From positions 620,001 to 684,000 of the forward strand of contig CAWFGX010000005.1 in NCBI GenBank assembly GCA_963815375.1: DNA of 64,000 nt, read 5' to 3'. Every line of letters starts with the position of its first letter. Position 1 is the first letter of the stretch. The notes beneath the pieces are model-generated. The model saw nothing but the letters and a program-made list of their open reading frames with translations, was not told the DNA's origin and did not search any database. Made by a program: the position numbers and the translations under genes. Below are positions 25,532-34,352 of this stretch, in pieces. Source of the stretch: JASHPR01 sp963815375. GTDB taxonomy: Bacteria; Actinomycetota; Actinomycetes; Streptosporangiales; Streptosporangiaceae.

Positions 25532-26720
25532 CCGGGCCGCTGCAGCGCCCGTCCGGGGCGTGGTGCCTGACGCCGCAGCGACGATCCGCGCCGCCGTGGA
25601 CGAGGCACTCGCAGGCCCGGCGGCCAGCCTTCCGGCGGACGAAGGCACGCCCTGGGAGCTCGCCAGGTCCGTGCTGGCCGCCATCGGCAGGGCCGGCGGG
25701 CTGCGCGCATGCCTTACCGAGGATGATCCGCCTGGGCTGTCGCTTCACGGGCTGCGAACTCTGATCCAGCACCTCGCGACCAGAGCGCCGTCCGGGGTCA
25801 CGCTGGCAACCTGCGTACAAGCGGCGCTGTTCATACCGATCATGGCCGACCTCGCCGACGACGCCCAGCGCCGCGTTCTCGACGAGGTTCTCGACGGCCA
25901 GGCGGCGGCGGCGGTGGCGATTTCGGATGCCGGCATCGCCGGCTCGGACCCGGCCGCGATGGCGACCACACTGCGCCGGGCGGACGATGGCTGGATCCTG
26001 AACGGCACCAAGGACTGGGTGACCGGCGCCTGCATCGCCAGCTACCTGGTGGTGTGCGCGCGTACCGGCAGCGCGGGCTCGGGCCGGCACTTCTCCAACT
26101 TCAGCCTGGCGCTGGTGCCCGCCGACCTCGACGGCGTGTCCATACGGCCACGCGACACCGCGGTGATGCAGCACGCTGGCCTGGGAACTGTCGAGTTCGC
26201 CGATGTCCGGCTGCCACGTGACGCGCTGGTCGGCAGGCAGGGGCGCGGCCTTGCCCATTTCCTTCGCTACGTCGCGACCGAGCGGCTGGCCGGCGGCTTC
26301 TGGGCCACGGCGATCGGCCGCGATCAGGTCCGCCGCACCGCCGCCTGGCTGAGGCAGCGCGACCTGGCAGGCGGCTCGCTGTGGGACAACCCGGCAGTAC
26401 GCTGCCGGCTCGCCGAGGCAGCGGTCGGCATCAGGCTCATCGAGGCGCTGGCCGAGGACATCCTGCGGCAGCGGTGCACCGCCCCGCCTCCGGCCGAGGA
26501 CACCGCCGCGCTGAAAGCTGCTCTCGCGCCCCGGCTGACATCCGCGCTGGCCACATGCGTCCAGCTGCATGGAGCGGAGGGCCTGACCGCGCAGGCTGGC
26601 CTGCTCCAGATGCTGGCCGACGCGCGTGCGTTCGGCGTCGCCGGCGGGACCACCGAGACCATGCTCGAGCTCGTCGCACACAGCGACCTTGTTCTCGGGG
26701 GCCGGGAAGCGTGGATATGA
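25515..26720 (+). CDS. acyl-CoA-dehydrogenase-like flavoenzyme 2
   Basis: This 401-residue second ACAD paralogue overlaps the first by 17 bp. It retains more standard features: AISDAGIAGSDPAAM near residue 136, LNGTKDWVTGA near 161, and a C-terminal FGVAGGTTETMLE that matches the conserved ACAD end carrying the FAD contact and possibly the catalytic Glu. The two proteins differ greatly in sequence, so they are not a recent duplication. They may form a heteromer or act on two different carrier-bound substrates. The role (desaturation of a carrier-tethered acyl or aminoacyl unit) is inferred from context. Confidence 0.8.
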   Translation: MSVSADRAAAAPVRGVVPDAAATIRAAVDEALAGPAASLPADEGTPWELARSVLAAIGRAGGLRACLTEDDPPGLSLHGLRTLIQHLATRAPSGVTLATCVQAALFIPIMADLADDAQRRVLDEVLDGQAAAAVAISDAGIAGSDPAAMATTLRRADDGWILNGTKDWVTGACIASYLVVCARTGSAGSGRHFSNFSLALVPADLDGVSIRPRDTAVMQHAGLGTVEFADVRLPRDALVGRQGRGLAHFLRYVATERLAGGFWATAIGRDQVRRTAAWLRQRDLAGGSLWDNPAVRCRLAEAAVGIRLIEALAEDILRQRCTAPPPAEDTAALKAALAPRLTSALATCVQLHGAEGLTAQAGLLQMLADARAFGVAGGTTETMLELVAHSDLVLGGREAWI

Positions 26721-26747
26721 CGACCGACGCGGAAGGAGGAGCAGCCA

Positions 26748-29700
26748 GTGGCCAGCCCCTTCGTTGACGAGGACGCGCCAGGTGCCGACAGCGGTCTGCC
26801 CTTGCTCGCGGGCCAGCTGGGAATCTGGCTTGCCTGCTCGCGTGATCCCGCCGCGGGCCCGTCGTTCAATCTTGCCTACGGGATTGACATCGGCGGGTGC
26901 CTCGACCCGTCAGCTCTCGAGGAAGCCATCAGGCAGGTCACGGCTGAGGCCGAGACCCTGCATCTGCGCCTGGCGCTCCGCGGCGCAGTGCCCCGCCTGG
27001 AGCCGGCCCTGCTGTCCGGGCCGCTCCTGACGCGCGCCGACGTCAGCTCGCTGCCGCAGCCGATGGCGGCGGCGGAAGAGCAGATAGCGGCGGACATGGC
27101 AGCCCCGGTGCAGCTCACCGGGGAGCGCCTGTGGACAGCGAGGCTGTTTACGATCTCGGCTGGCCGTCAGCTTCTCTATCTCCGGAGCCATCACCTGGCG
27201 GCTGACGGCTGGAGCCTTGACGCGGTCGTGGCCCGGCTAGCCAGCCTCTACAGCGCGATCATCCGCTGCAGCCCGCCGCCGCAGAATCCGTTCTCGCCAT
27301 TCGCTGAGCTGCTGGCAGAGGAGGAGGCCTACCGGTCCTCGGCTCGCTTCGGCAGGGATCAGCAGTTCTGGGCGCAGCGGCTCGACGGCGCGGGGCCGGC
27401 CCGCTTGCCCGCTGGCAGCCCGGGAACACGGCCAGGTCAGCAGCTGGTGCGTCTGGTGAGCCTCGGCGATCCGGAGATGGCCTCGATCCAGCGGGCGGCT
27501 GACGCCGCGGCATCGTCGTGGGCTGAGTTCGCCGTCGCGTCGGTGGCGCTCTACCTGGCCCGCGTGAGCGGCACGAGCGACGTCACGCTGGCGCTGCCGG
27601 TCCCCGGCCGGGTGACGGCCGCCGAGCTCCGGGTCCCGGGCATGAAAGCCAACGTGGTGCCACTGAGGCTGCGGGTACGCCTGGACCAGGACATCACGGC
27701 GCTGATGCGTACAGTCCACGCTGAGATATTCCAGGCAATGCTCCACTCCCGGTACCGGATGGAGGACATCCGCAACGATCTCGCCAGTGCTGGCGGCTCG
27801 TTTCCCACCGTGGTCGTCAATGTCCCGGGGCCGGAGCCGTTGCTCGACTTCGCCGGAATACCCGGGCAGGTGCGCAACTACTCGAACCGGTACGCAGAAG
27901 ATTTCTGTGTCACGTTCATGCGCGGCTCCGGCGGGACAGGCCGCTTTGCCTTCGAATCGAACGGCAGCCGGCACAGCGGCACCGATCTAGACGGCCACGC
28001 GGCCGGCATCACGCAGCTCCTCGGGAACATGGCGGCAGCGTCGGGCCGGCCCGTCGGGCGGATCGAGAACCTGAGCCCGGCCAGTCGCCTGCAGCTGCTG
28101 CGAGCCGGATGCGCGGCCCCCGACGCGGCGAGCATGCCGTCAACCGGGCCCGACTGCTTCGCCGCCCAGGTGGCCCGGTCGCCGGGCGCCGCGGCGATCA
28201 TCACCGGGACGGAAGTGCTCACCTACCGGGAGGCCGACGCCGCGGCGAACCGGCTCGCCCGGTTTCTTGCCGCCAGGCAGGCAGGACCGGAGTCGGTCGT
28301 GGCGGTCCTGTCCCAGCCCAGCCCGCAGATGGTGATCGCGATCCTTGCGATCCTCAAGACGGGTGCAGCGTTCCTGGCCGTCGATCCCGCATACCCGCAG
28401 GCCCGGATCGAGCAAGTGCTCGCCGACGCGCGGCCGGCTCTGGTCCTGACGAGCGGCACCCAGGCCCGGCTGCCAGGCGGGTTCACTGAGGCGGTCATAG
28501 ACCTCGACAGCCCCGGCGTGCGGAAGCTTCTCCGGGAGTTCCCGGCGTCCTGCTTCGGCGAGGCGCAACGGTCCCGGCCGCTGCTGCCTGGGCACCCCTG
28601 TTATCTCATCTACACGTCTGGGTCGACCGGAGTGCCCAAGGGCGTCCTGGTCACGCACGCGGGCGTGCCGGCGCTCGTCAGTGTCCATAGGCAGCGGCTG
28701 GGCCTCGGGCCAGGCAGCAGGCTGCTGCAAGCTTCCTCGCCGTCGTTCGACGGCTTCGTCTGGGAGACGCTCTGCTCGCTGCTCAGCGGCGCGGCCCTGG
28801 TGCTGTCACCGGAAGGCCGGGCGCTGCCAGGGCCGGACCTCGGGCGGCTCGCCCATGCGGCGGACGCCACGCACGTGGCGCTCCCGCCGGCCGCCCTGGC
28901 CGTCATGAGCACCGCGGATCTGCCGCCGCACACCACAGTGCTCACCGCGGGGGAAGCGTGCCCGCCGGACCTGGCCAGCCGCTGGTCGGCTGGTCGGCTG
29001 ATGGTCAACGAGTACGGAACGGCCGAGACGACGGTGTGCGCGACCATCAGCGAGCCACTGCGAGGCCTCCAGCAGCCGCCGATCGGGAAGCCCATCCCGG
29101 GGGCGCGTGTGTATGTGCTGGATGGGGGGTTGCTGCTGGTTCCGGTGGGGGTTGTGGGTGAGGTGTATGTGGGGGGTGGTGGTGTGGCGCGGGGGTATGC
29201 GGGGCGGCGGGGGCTGACGGCTGGGCGGTTTGTGGCTGATCCGTTTGGGGTGGCGGGGTCGCGGATGTACCGGACGGGGGATCTGGCGCGGTGGCGGGGG
29301 GATGGGCAGCTGGAGTTCGCGGGGCGTGCTGATGATCAGGTGAAGCTGCGGGGGTTCCGGGTGGAGCCGGGTGAGGTGGAGGCGGTGCTGGCGGGGTGCC
29401 CGGGGGTGGGGCAGGCGGTTGTGGTGGTGCGTGAGGGCGGGGGTGGTGAGCGGCAGCTGGGTGCGTATGTGGTGCCGGCGGCTGGCGGGGTGGTGGATCC
29501 GGAGGTGGTGCGGGGGTGGGTGGCGGGGCGGCTGCCTGGGTTCATGGTGCCGGCGTGGGTGAGTGTGCTGGAGGCGCTGCCGCTGACGGCTAACGGGAAG
29601 GTGGACCGGGCTGGGCTGCCAGCGCCGGCGGTGCGCCGTGGTGGGGGGCGGGTGCCGCAGGGTGCGGAGGAGGTGCTGCTGGCGGGGCTGTTTGGTGAGC

Positions 29701-32700
29701 TGCTGGGGGCTGAGCGGGTTGGCGCTGATGACAGTTTCTTTGAGCTGGGTGGTCATTCGCTGCTGGCGGTGCGGCTGATCAGCCGGATCAAGGCGGCGCT
29801 TGATGTTGAGGTGCCGATCACCGACGTGTTCACCGCACCCACCATCGCCACACTCGCCACCAAACTCACAGCTCCTCGTGCAGCGATCCCGCCGCTGGCG
29901 GCAAGGCCGCGGCCAGCCGTGATCCCGTTGTCGTCCGCGCAGCGGCGGCTGTGGTTTCTGCAGCAGTTCGACCGGCAGTCGGTGGCCTACAACATTCCGG
30001 TGGCGCTGCGGCTGACCGGGCAGCTTGACCGGGACGCGCTGCAGGCCGCGCTGGAAGACGTGACCACCAGGCACGAGAGCCTGCGCACGGTCTTCCCGGT
30101 GCGTGATGGTGAGCCAGTGCAGCACGTGCTGCCCGCGGGGGACGCGATCCCACCACTGGAGCTGGTATCGGCCGGTGCCGGCGGCGCGGCGGACGTGGTG
30201 GACCGGGCGTGCCGGCACGTGTTCGACCTAGCCGGGGAACTGCCGGTGCGGGCGTGGCTGGCGAAGACCGGCCCGGATGAGCACGTTCTGGTGCTGCTGT
30301 TGCACCATATCGCGGCTGATGGCTGGTCGATGGAGCCGCTGCTGCGTGATCTGGGCACGGCGTATGCCGCGCGGCGGGCTGGGCGGGCGCCGGGGTGGTT
30401 GCCGTTGCCGGTTCAGTATGCCGATTACACGCTGTGGCAGCGCGAAGTGCTGGGGGATCCGGGAGATCCGGGCAGCCTACTGACCCGCCAGGCCGCCTAC
30501 TGGCAGGAGGCCCTGTCGGGGCTGCCGGAGCGGATCGACCTGCCGTCCGACTTCCGCGAGCCTGTGACCAGTCCGCCGGCTGGCACGGTGCCGCTGCGGA
30601 TCTCCCCGTCGCTGCACCAGGCACTGGCCGCCGTGGCCGCCGACGCTGGCGCCACAGTGTTCATGGCGGTCCAGGCCGGCCTGGCCGCGCTCCTGGCCAG
30701 AATGGGCGCCGGCAGCGACATCCCGCTGGGGGTCCCGGTGGCCGGGCGAGCCGACCAGGCCCTAGATGACCTAGTTGGGTTCTTCGTCAACACCCTGGTG
30801 CTGCGCGCCGACGTGTCAGGCAACCCCAGTTTCGCGGACCTGGTAAGCCGGGTGCGGCAGGCCAGCCTCGGGGCCTACGCCAACCAGGACCTTCCGCTCG
30901 AGGTGCTGGTCGAGATCCTCAACCCGACCCGTTCCACTACTCATCACCCGCTATTCCAGGTCTCCCTGTCCTTCGACGTCGCCGCTCCGGCCCGGCCGCG
31001 CCTTCCCGGGCTCAAGGTCCAGACCTTGCCTCTCGCCCCCCGCGCGGCAAAGTTCGACCTGCTGTTCACCCTCGCCGAGCGTCCCCGCCACCCCGACGGG
31101 ATCCCGGCGGGGCTGGACGGCTCGCTTACGTTCCGCACCGACCTGTTTAGCCAGGCCACCGCGAAGAGCCTGGCCAGCCGCCTGGCCCGGCTGCTGGCCG
31201 CGGCCACCGAAAGCCCGCACGCCCGCCTCGGCAGCCTCGACATCATCCTCCCCGCCGAACGACGCGTGTTTGCTTTCCAGGGCAGACGCCTCCGCAAGCC
31301 CCGGACGGACTCACCGCCCAGGCGGTTTGCCGAACAGGTGGCCCGCCATCCGGAAGCGGTCGCGGTGCGCTGGGCCACTGGAGCGCTGACCTTCGCAGAA
31401 CTCGGCCAGCGGGCGGGCCGGCTAGCTGGCCGCCTGGCTGACGCGGGTGCCGGCCCGGAAAGCCCAGTCGCGCTGATGCTGTCCCGCTCGCCGGATCTCG
31501 TTGTCGCGACCCTGGCAGTGGTGATGGCAGGCGCCGCTTACGTGCCCATCCCGGACCAGTACCCGTCGTCGCTGCGGGCGAAGGTGATCGCGGACACCGG
31601 GACCCGGCTGCTCATCGCCGACGCCACCACGCCACGCGAGGACCTGCCCGCCGGCCCGCGCGTCATCCGGGCGGACGACACTGTCGTGAATGGCAGTCCC
31701 GTGGATGGCACCGTACCGGCGGGCGCAGGACCAGGCAGCACCGGGTCAGACAATACCGTGGCGACTGGTCGCCGGCGGCGGAGGCCGCCGGTGAGCCGCG
31801 CAGCCACGGGCCACCCCGATCAGCTCGCCTGCATCCTGTACACGTCCGGTTCTACGGGCGAGCCCAAGGGCGTGGCCATCACGCATGGCAACGTGCTCGG
31901 GCTGGCCGATGATCAGCGCTGGCGAGGCGGAAGCCAGACACGGGTGCTGCTGCACTCGCCGTACGCCTTCGACGCGGCGACCTACGAGCTGTGGGTCCCG
32001 CTGCTGACCGGCGGTCAGGTCCTCGTCGCCCCGCCGGGCGAGCTTGGCGTGGCCACGCTCAGGCGGCTGATTACGCAGCTGGACATCACCTGCATGTGGC
32101 TCACCGCTGGCCTGTTCCGGGTGATAGCCGACGAGGACCCAGGGTCACTCTCGGGCCTGCGTGAGGTCTGGACCGGAGGCGACGTCGTCCCGCCCGAGGC
32201 CATCCGCCAGGTACTGGCGGGCCAGGGGCCGAGGCCCCGCATCGTCAACGGCTACGGGCCGACGGAGACCACGACGTTCGCGACTAGCTACCCGATCGGG
32301 CCCGAGGACCTGGCGGGCGGCGCGCTGCCGATCGGCAGACCGCTGGACCAGGCGCGTGTGTATGTGCTGGATGGGGGGTTGCTGCTGGTTCCGGTGGGGG
32401 TTGTGGGTGAGGTGTATGTGGGGGGTGGTGGTGTGGCGCGGGGGTATGCGGGGCGGCGGGGGCTGACGGCTGGGCGGTTTGTGGCTGATCCGTTTGGGGT
32501 GGCGGGGTCGCGGATGTACCGGACGGGGGATCTGGCGCGGTGGCGGGGGGATGGGCAGCTGGAGTTCGCGGGGCGTGCTGATGATCAGGTGAAGCTGCGG
32601 GGGTTCCGGGTGGAGCCGGGTGAGGTGGAGGCGGTGCTGGCGGGGTGCCCGGGGGTGGGGCAGGCGGTTGTGGTGGTGCGTGAGGGCGGGGGTGGTGAGC

Positions 32701-33218
32701 GGCAGCTGGGTGCGTATGTGGTGCCGGCGGCTGGCGGGGTGGTGGATCCGGAGGTGGTGCGGGGGTGGGTGGCGGGGCGGCTGCCTGGGTTCATGGTGCC
32801 GGCGTGGGTGAGTGTGCTGGAGGCGCTGCCGCTGACGGCTAACGGGAAGGTGGACCGGGCTGGGCTGCCGGCGCCGGCGGTGCGCCGTGGTGGGGGGCGG
32901 GTGCCGCAGGGTGCGGAGGAGGTGCTGCTGGCGGGGCTGTTTGGTGAGCTGCTGGGGGCTGAGCGGGTTGGCGCTGATGACAGTTTCTTTGAGCTGGGTG
33001 GTCATTCGCTGCTGGCGGTGCGGCTGATCAGCCGGATCAAGGCGGCGCTTGATGTTGAGGTGCCGATCACCGACGTGTTCACCGCACCCACCATCGCCAC
33101 ACTCGCCACCAAACTCTCGAAGCGCAGATCCGGTGACAGCAGTTCCCCGCCGGGCGACGGAAGCCCCGACACGAGGCCGGGCTTGCTGCGCTGGAAAGCG
33201 ATGAGAGACGCCAGGTGA
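26748..33218 (+). CDS. NRPS, two modules C-A-PCP-C-A-PCP
   Basis: This 2156-residue NRPS reads C1 (about 20-440; HHLAADGWS at 148), A1 (about 470-960; YTSGSTGVPKG near 622, unusual YGTAET), PCP1 (Ser1004 in GGHSLLA), C2 (about 1055-1480; HHIAADGWS), A2 (about 1500-2040; YTSGSTGEPKG near 1698, YGPTET) and PCP2 (Ser2087), with a short basic tail and no release domain. A2 pocket residues read about D-A-Y-W-W-G-G-T-F, a pattern associated with valine. A1 reads about D-G-W-A-L-A-E-V-C, which I cannot assign. C1 is clearly different from C2 and probably accepts a unit from a free carrier protein. A2 has an extra Gly/Thr-rich, Arg-rich loop near 1645-1690. GTG start with AAGGAGG upstream. Confidence 0.95.
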   Translation: MASPFVDEDAPGADSGLPLLAGQLGIWLACSRDPAAGPSFNLAYGIDIGGCLDPSALEEAIRQVTAEAETLHLRLALRGAVPRLEPALLSGPLLTRADVSSLPQPMAAAEEQIAADMAAPVQLTGERLWTARLFTISAGRQLLYLRSHHLAADGWSLDAVVARLASLYSAIIRCSPPPQNPFSPFAELLAEEEAYRSSARFGRDQQFWAQRLDGAGPARLPAGSPGTRPGQQLVRLVSLGDPEMASIQRAADAAASSWAEFAVASVALYLARVSGTSDVTLALPVPGRVTAAELRVPGMKANVVPLRLRVRLDQDITALMRTVHAEIFQAMLHSRYRMEDIRNDLASAGGSFPTVVVNVPGPEPLLDFAGIPGQVRNYSNRYAEDFCVTFMRGSGGTGRFAFESNGSRHSGTDLDGHAAGITQLLGNMAAASGRPVGRIENLSPASRLQLLRAGCAAPDAASMPSTGPDCFAAQVARSPGAAAIITGTEVLTYREADAAANRLARFLAARQAGPESVVAVLSQPSPQMVIAILAILKTGAAFLAVDPAYPQARIEQVLADARPALVLTSGTQARLPGGFTEAVIDLDSPGVRKLLREFPASCFGEAQRSRPLLPGHPCYLIYTSGSTGVPKGVLVTHAGVPALVSVHRQRLGLGPGSRLLQASSPSFDGFVWETLCSLLSGAALVLSPEGRALPGPDLGRLAHAADATHVALPPAALAVMSTADLPPHTTVLTAGEACPPDLASRWSAGRLMVNEYGTAETTVCATISEPLRGLQQPPIGKPIPGARVYVLDGGLLLVPVGVVGEVYVGGGGVARGYAGRRGLTAGRFVADPFGVAGSRMYRTGDLARWRGDGQLEFAGRADDQVKLRGFRVEPGEVEAVLAGCPGVGQAVVVVREGGGGERQLGAYVVPAAGGVVDPEVVRGWVAGRLPGFMVPAWVSVLEALPLTANGKVDRAGLPAPAVRRGGGRVPQGAEEVLLAGLFGELLGAERVGADDSFFELGGHSLLAVRLISRIKAALDVEVPITDVFTAPTIATLATKLTAPRAAIPPLAARPRPAVIPLSSAQRRLWFLQQFDRQSVAYNIPVALRLTGQLDRDALQAALEDVTTRHESLRTVFPVRDGEPVQHVLPAGDAIPPLELVSAGAGGAADVVDRACRHVFDLAGELPVRAWLAKTGPDEHVLVLLLHHIAADGWSMEPLLRDLGTAYAARRAGRAPGWLPLPVQYADYTLWQREVLGDPGDPGSLLTRQAAYWQEALSGLPERIDLPSDFREPVTSPPAGTVPLRISPSLHQALAAVAADAGATVFMAVQAGLAALLARMGAGSDIPLGVPVAGRADQALDDLVGFFVNTLVLRADVSGNPSFADLVSRVRQASLGAYANQDLPLEVLVEILNPTRSTTHHPLFQVSLSFDVAAPARPRLPGLKVQTLPLAPRAAKFDLLFTLAERPRHPDGIPAGLDGSLTFRTDLFSQATAKSLASRLARLLAAATESPHARLGSLDIILPAERRVFAFQGRRLRKPRTDSPPRRFAEQVARHPEAVAVRWATGALTFAELGQRAGRLAGRLADAGAGPESPVALMLSRSPDLVVATLAVVMAGAAYVPIPDQYPSSLRAKVIADTGTRLLIADATTPREDLPAGPRVIRADDTVVNGSPVDGTVPAGAGPGSTGSDNTVATGRRRRRPPVSRAATGHPDQLACILYTSGSTGEPKGVAITHGNVLGLADDQRWRGGSQTRVLLHSPYAFDAATYELWVPLLTGGQVLVAPPGELGVATLRRLITQLDITCMWLTAGLFRVIADEDPGSLSGLREVWTGGDVVPPEAIRQVLAGQGPRPRIVNGYGPTETTTFATSYPIGPEDLAGGALPIGRPLDQARVYVLDGGLLLVPVGVVGEVYVGGGGVARGYAGRRGLTAGRFVADPFGVAGSRMYRTGDLARWRGDGQLEFAGRADDQVKLRGFRVEPGEVEAVLAGCPGVGQAVVVVREGGGGERQLGAYVVPAAGGVVDPEVVRGWVAGRLPGFMVPAWVSVLEALPLTANGKVDRAGLPAPAVRRGGGRVPQGAEEVLLAGLFGELLGAERVGADDSFFELGGHSLLAVRLISRIKAALDVEVPITDVFTAPTIATLATKLSKRRSGDSSSPPGDGSPDTRPGLLRWKAMRDAR
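29102..29867 (+). repeat. 766-bp direct repeat, copy 1 (A1 C-terminal part plus PCP1)
   Basis: This stretch recurs at 32351-33116 with an offset of exactly 3249 bp (1083 codons). The only difference I found is a synonymous A/G at 29621/32870. It encodes the adenylation core end from ARVYVLDGGLLLVPVG through A10 and the whole carrier domain to ATKL. The flanking coding sequence diverges at once on both sides. Third-codon choice inside is unusual, with long GGG/GTG runs on the coding strand. Confidence 0.95.
32351..33116 (+). repeat. 766-bp direct repeat, copy 2 (A2 C-terminal part plus PCP2)
   Basis: Second copy of the repeat at 29102-29867. Together they show module duplication or recent gene conversion within one NRPS gene: the substrate-selecting part of each adenylation domain differs while the subdomain after it is shared. 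Confidence 0.95.
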
Positions 33219-33271
33219 TACCGCAGACGGCTGTCGCAGCGTCAGCGCCAGAGCGCTGAGAAAGGTATCCG

Positions 33272-34261
33272 ATGCTGCCTGACACCTACATCGGTGGCCT
33301 GGGAGCCTGCTGGCCGGCTCCTACTCCCATTGCCGAAGCCATCGCCGCTGGCCGCTACGACCAGGCCGAAGCCGACCGCACTCAGTACGTGTCCATATGC
33401 GCCGATGACAAGCGCGCTGCCCCCGAACTGGCTGCTCGTGCAGCTGCTGACGCGGTAGCAGCGGCTGACGTTATGCCGAATGTCTTGGACACGGTCTTCT
33501 ACGGTCATGGTCATCGTCTGCCGCTTGATTTCTGGAACCCTGCCGGCTACGTCGCCCGTGAACTTGGCTGCTCCGGCAGCGCGCTCATGGCGATAGGCGG
33601 CGGGTGCGCGGCAGGTATCGGAGCCGTCCAGGTGGCGTGCGCCTATCTCGCAGCCGGTTTCACACAAACCGCGCTCGTCACCGCGGCCGATTGCTGGCCA
33701 GCAGGGCAGATAGACCGTTACCGGACGAACTCGGGAATTGTCCTCGCCGACGGCGCGGCGGCCGCTGTTCTCACGCGCAGGCCGGGGCCATGGCAGATTC
33801 TCAGTGTCTGCAGCACAGGCGACCCAGATCTGGAGACCCTGCACCGCGGTGAGGACGAGTGGTACACCGAGCCGCCCGACGCTAACAGGCGCGCTCGCGA
33901 GTTCCGCTCGGTAATGGCCACAGTGAGCACCAAACGTCACCTGGTCACCGGGTTGCGCTCCGCTGTGAGCCGCGTCCTGTCGGACGCGGATATTCGCAGC
34001 GCCGACGACCTTGCCTTGATCCTGCTTCCAGGCGTGGGAGCCGATCTGTTCGGCACGAACTACCTCCGCCCTCTCGGCATTGACGCCGAACGGACAAACT
34101 TGCTCTTCTCTCGTAGCACAGGCCATTTCGGAGCAGCGGACCAGCTAGCTGCTCTTTCCGCTCTCGCCAATCCCGGCGCGCTTACGAGCGGGGACCTGGT
34201 ACTTCTCGTTGGCGAAGGCACGGGGTTTTCGTGGAGCGCGGCTGTTATCCGGGTTGCTTAA
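33272..34261 (+). CDS. KAS III-like acyltransferase (CerJ-like triad)
   Basis: This 329-residue thiolase-fold protein resembles ketoacyl-ACP synthase III. The nucleophile is Cys112 in AIGGGCAAGIGA. The standard KAS III His-Asn pair is not visible: the HQAN position reads LLPGVGAD. His285 and Asp290 in STGHFGAADQ instead suggest a Cys-His-Asp set like that of CerJ-type enzymes, which transfer acyl groups to oxygen or nitrogen rather than forming C-C bonds. It begins 54 bp after the NRPS stop. A role in acylating the peptide product, or in moving a carrier-bound unit, is inferred. Confidence 0.75.
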   Translation: MLPDTYIGGLGACWPAPTPIAEAIAAGRYDQAEADRTQYVSICADDKRAAPELAARAAADAVAAADVMPNVLDTVFYGHGHRLPLDFWNPAGYVARELGCSGSALMAIGGGCAAGIGAVQVACAYLAAGFTQTALVTAADCWPAGQIDRYRTNSGIVLADGAAAAVLTRRPGPWQILSVCSTGDPDLETLHRGEDEWYTEPPDANRRAREFRSVMATVSTKRHLVTGLRSAVSRVLSDADIRSADDLALILLPGVGADLFGTNYLRPLGIDAERTNLLFSRSTGHFGAADQLAALSALANPGALTSGDLVLLVGEGTGFSWSAAVIRVA

Positions 34262-34290
34262 CCGGGTACGCACAGCCCCGAGCCTATAAG

Positions 34291-34308
34291 AGTGACAATT
34301 TCGTCACT
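34291..34308 (+). promoter_or_regulatory. inverted repeat upstream of the P450 gene
   Basis: AGTGAC (34291-34296) and GTCACT (34303-34308) form a perfect 6-bp inverted repeat with a 6-bp AT-rich spacer, about 45 bp before the P450 start. The lack of a T-run argues against a terminator. It may be a small operator that gives the P450 its own control, or chance. Confidence 0.3.
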
Positions 34309-34352
34309 GTCGGTCATCATGGTCGGTAATGGCCTAACGAGGAGTGGATCAT

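Noticed and set aside
28806..30218. Minus-strand frame full of His/Pro/Arg over the repeat, and its twin at 32145-33005
   Set aside because: These are antisense images of the G-rich 766-bp repeat, so identical frames appear twice; no start signal or domain.
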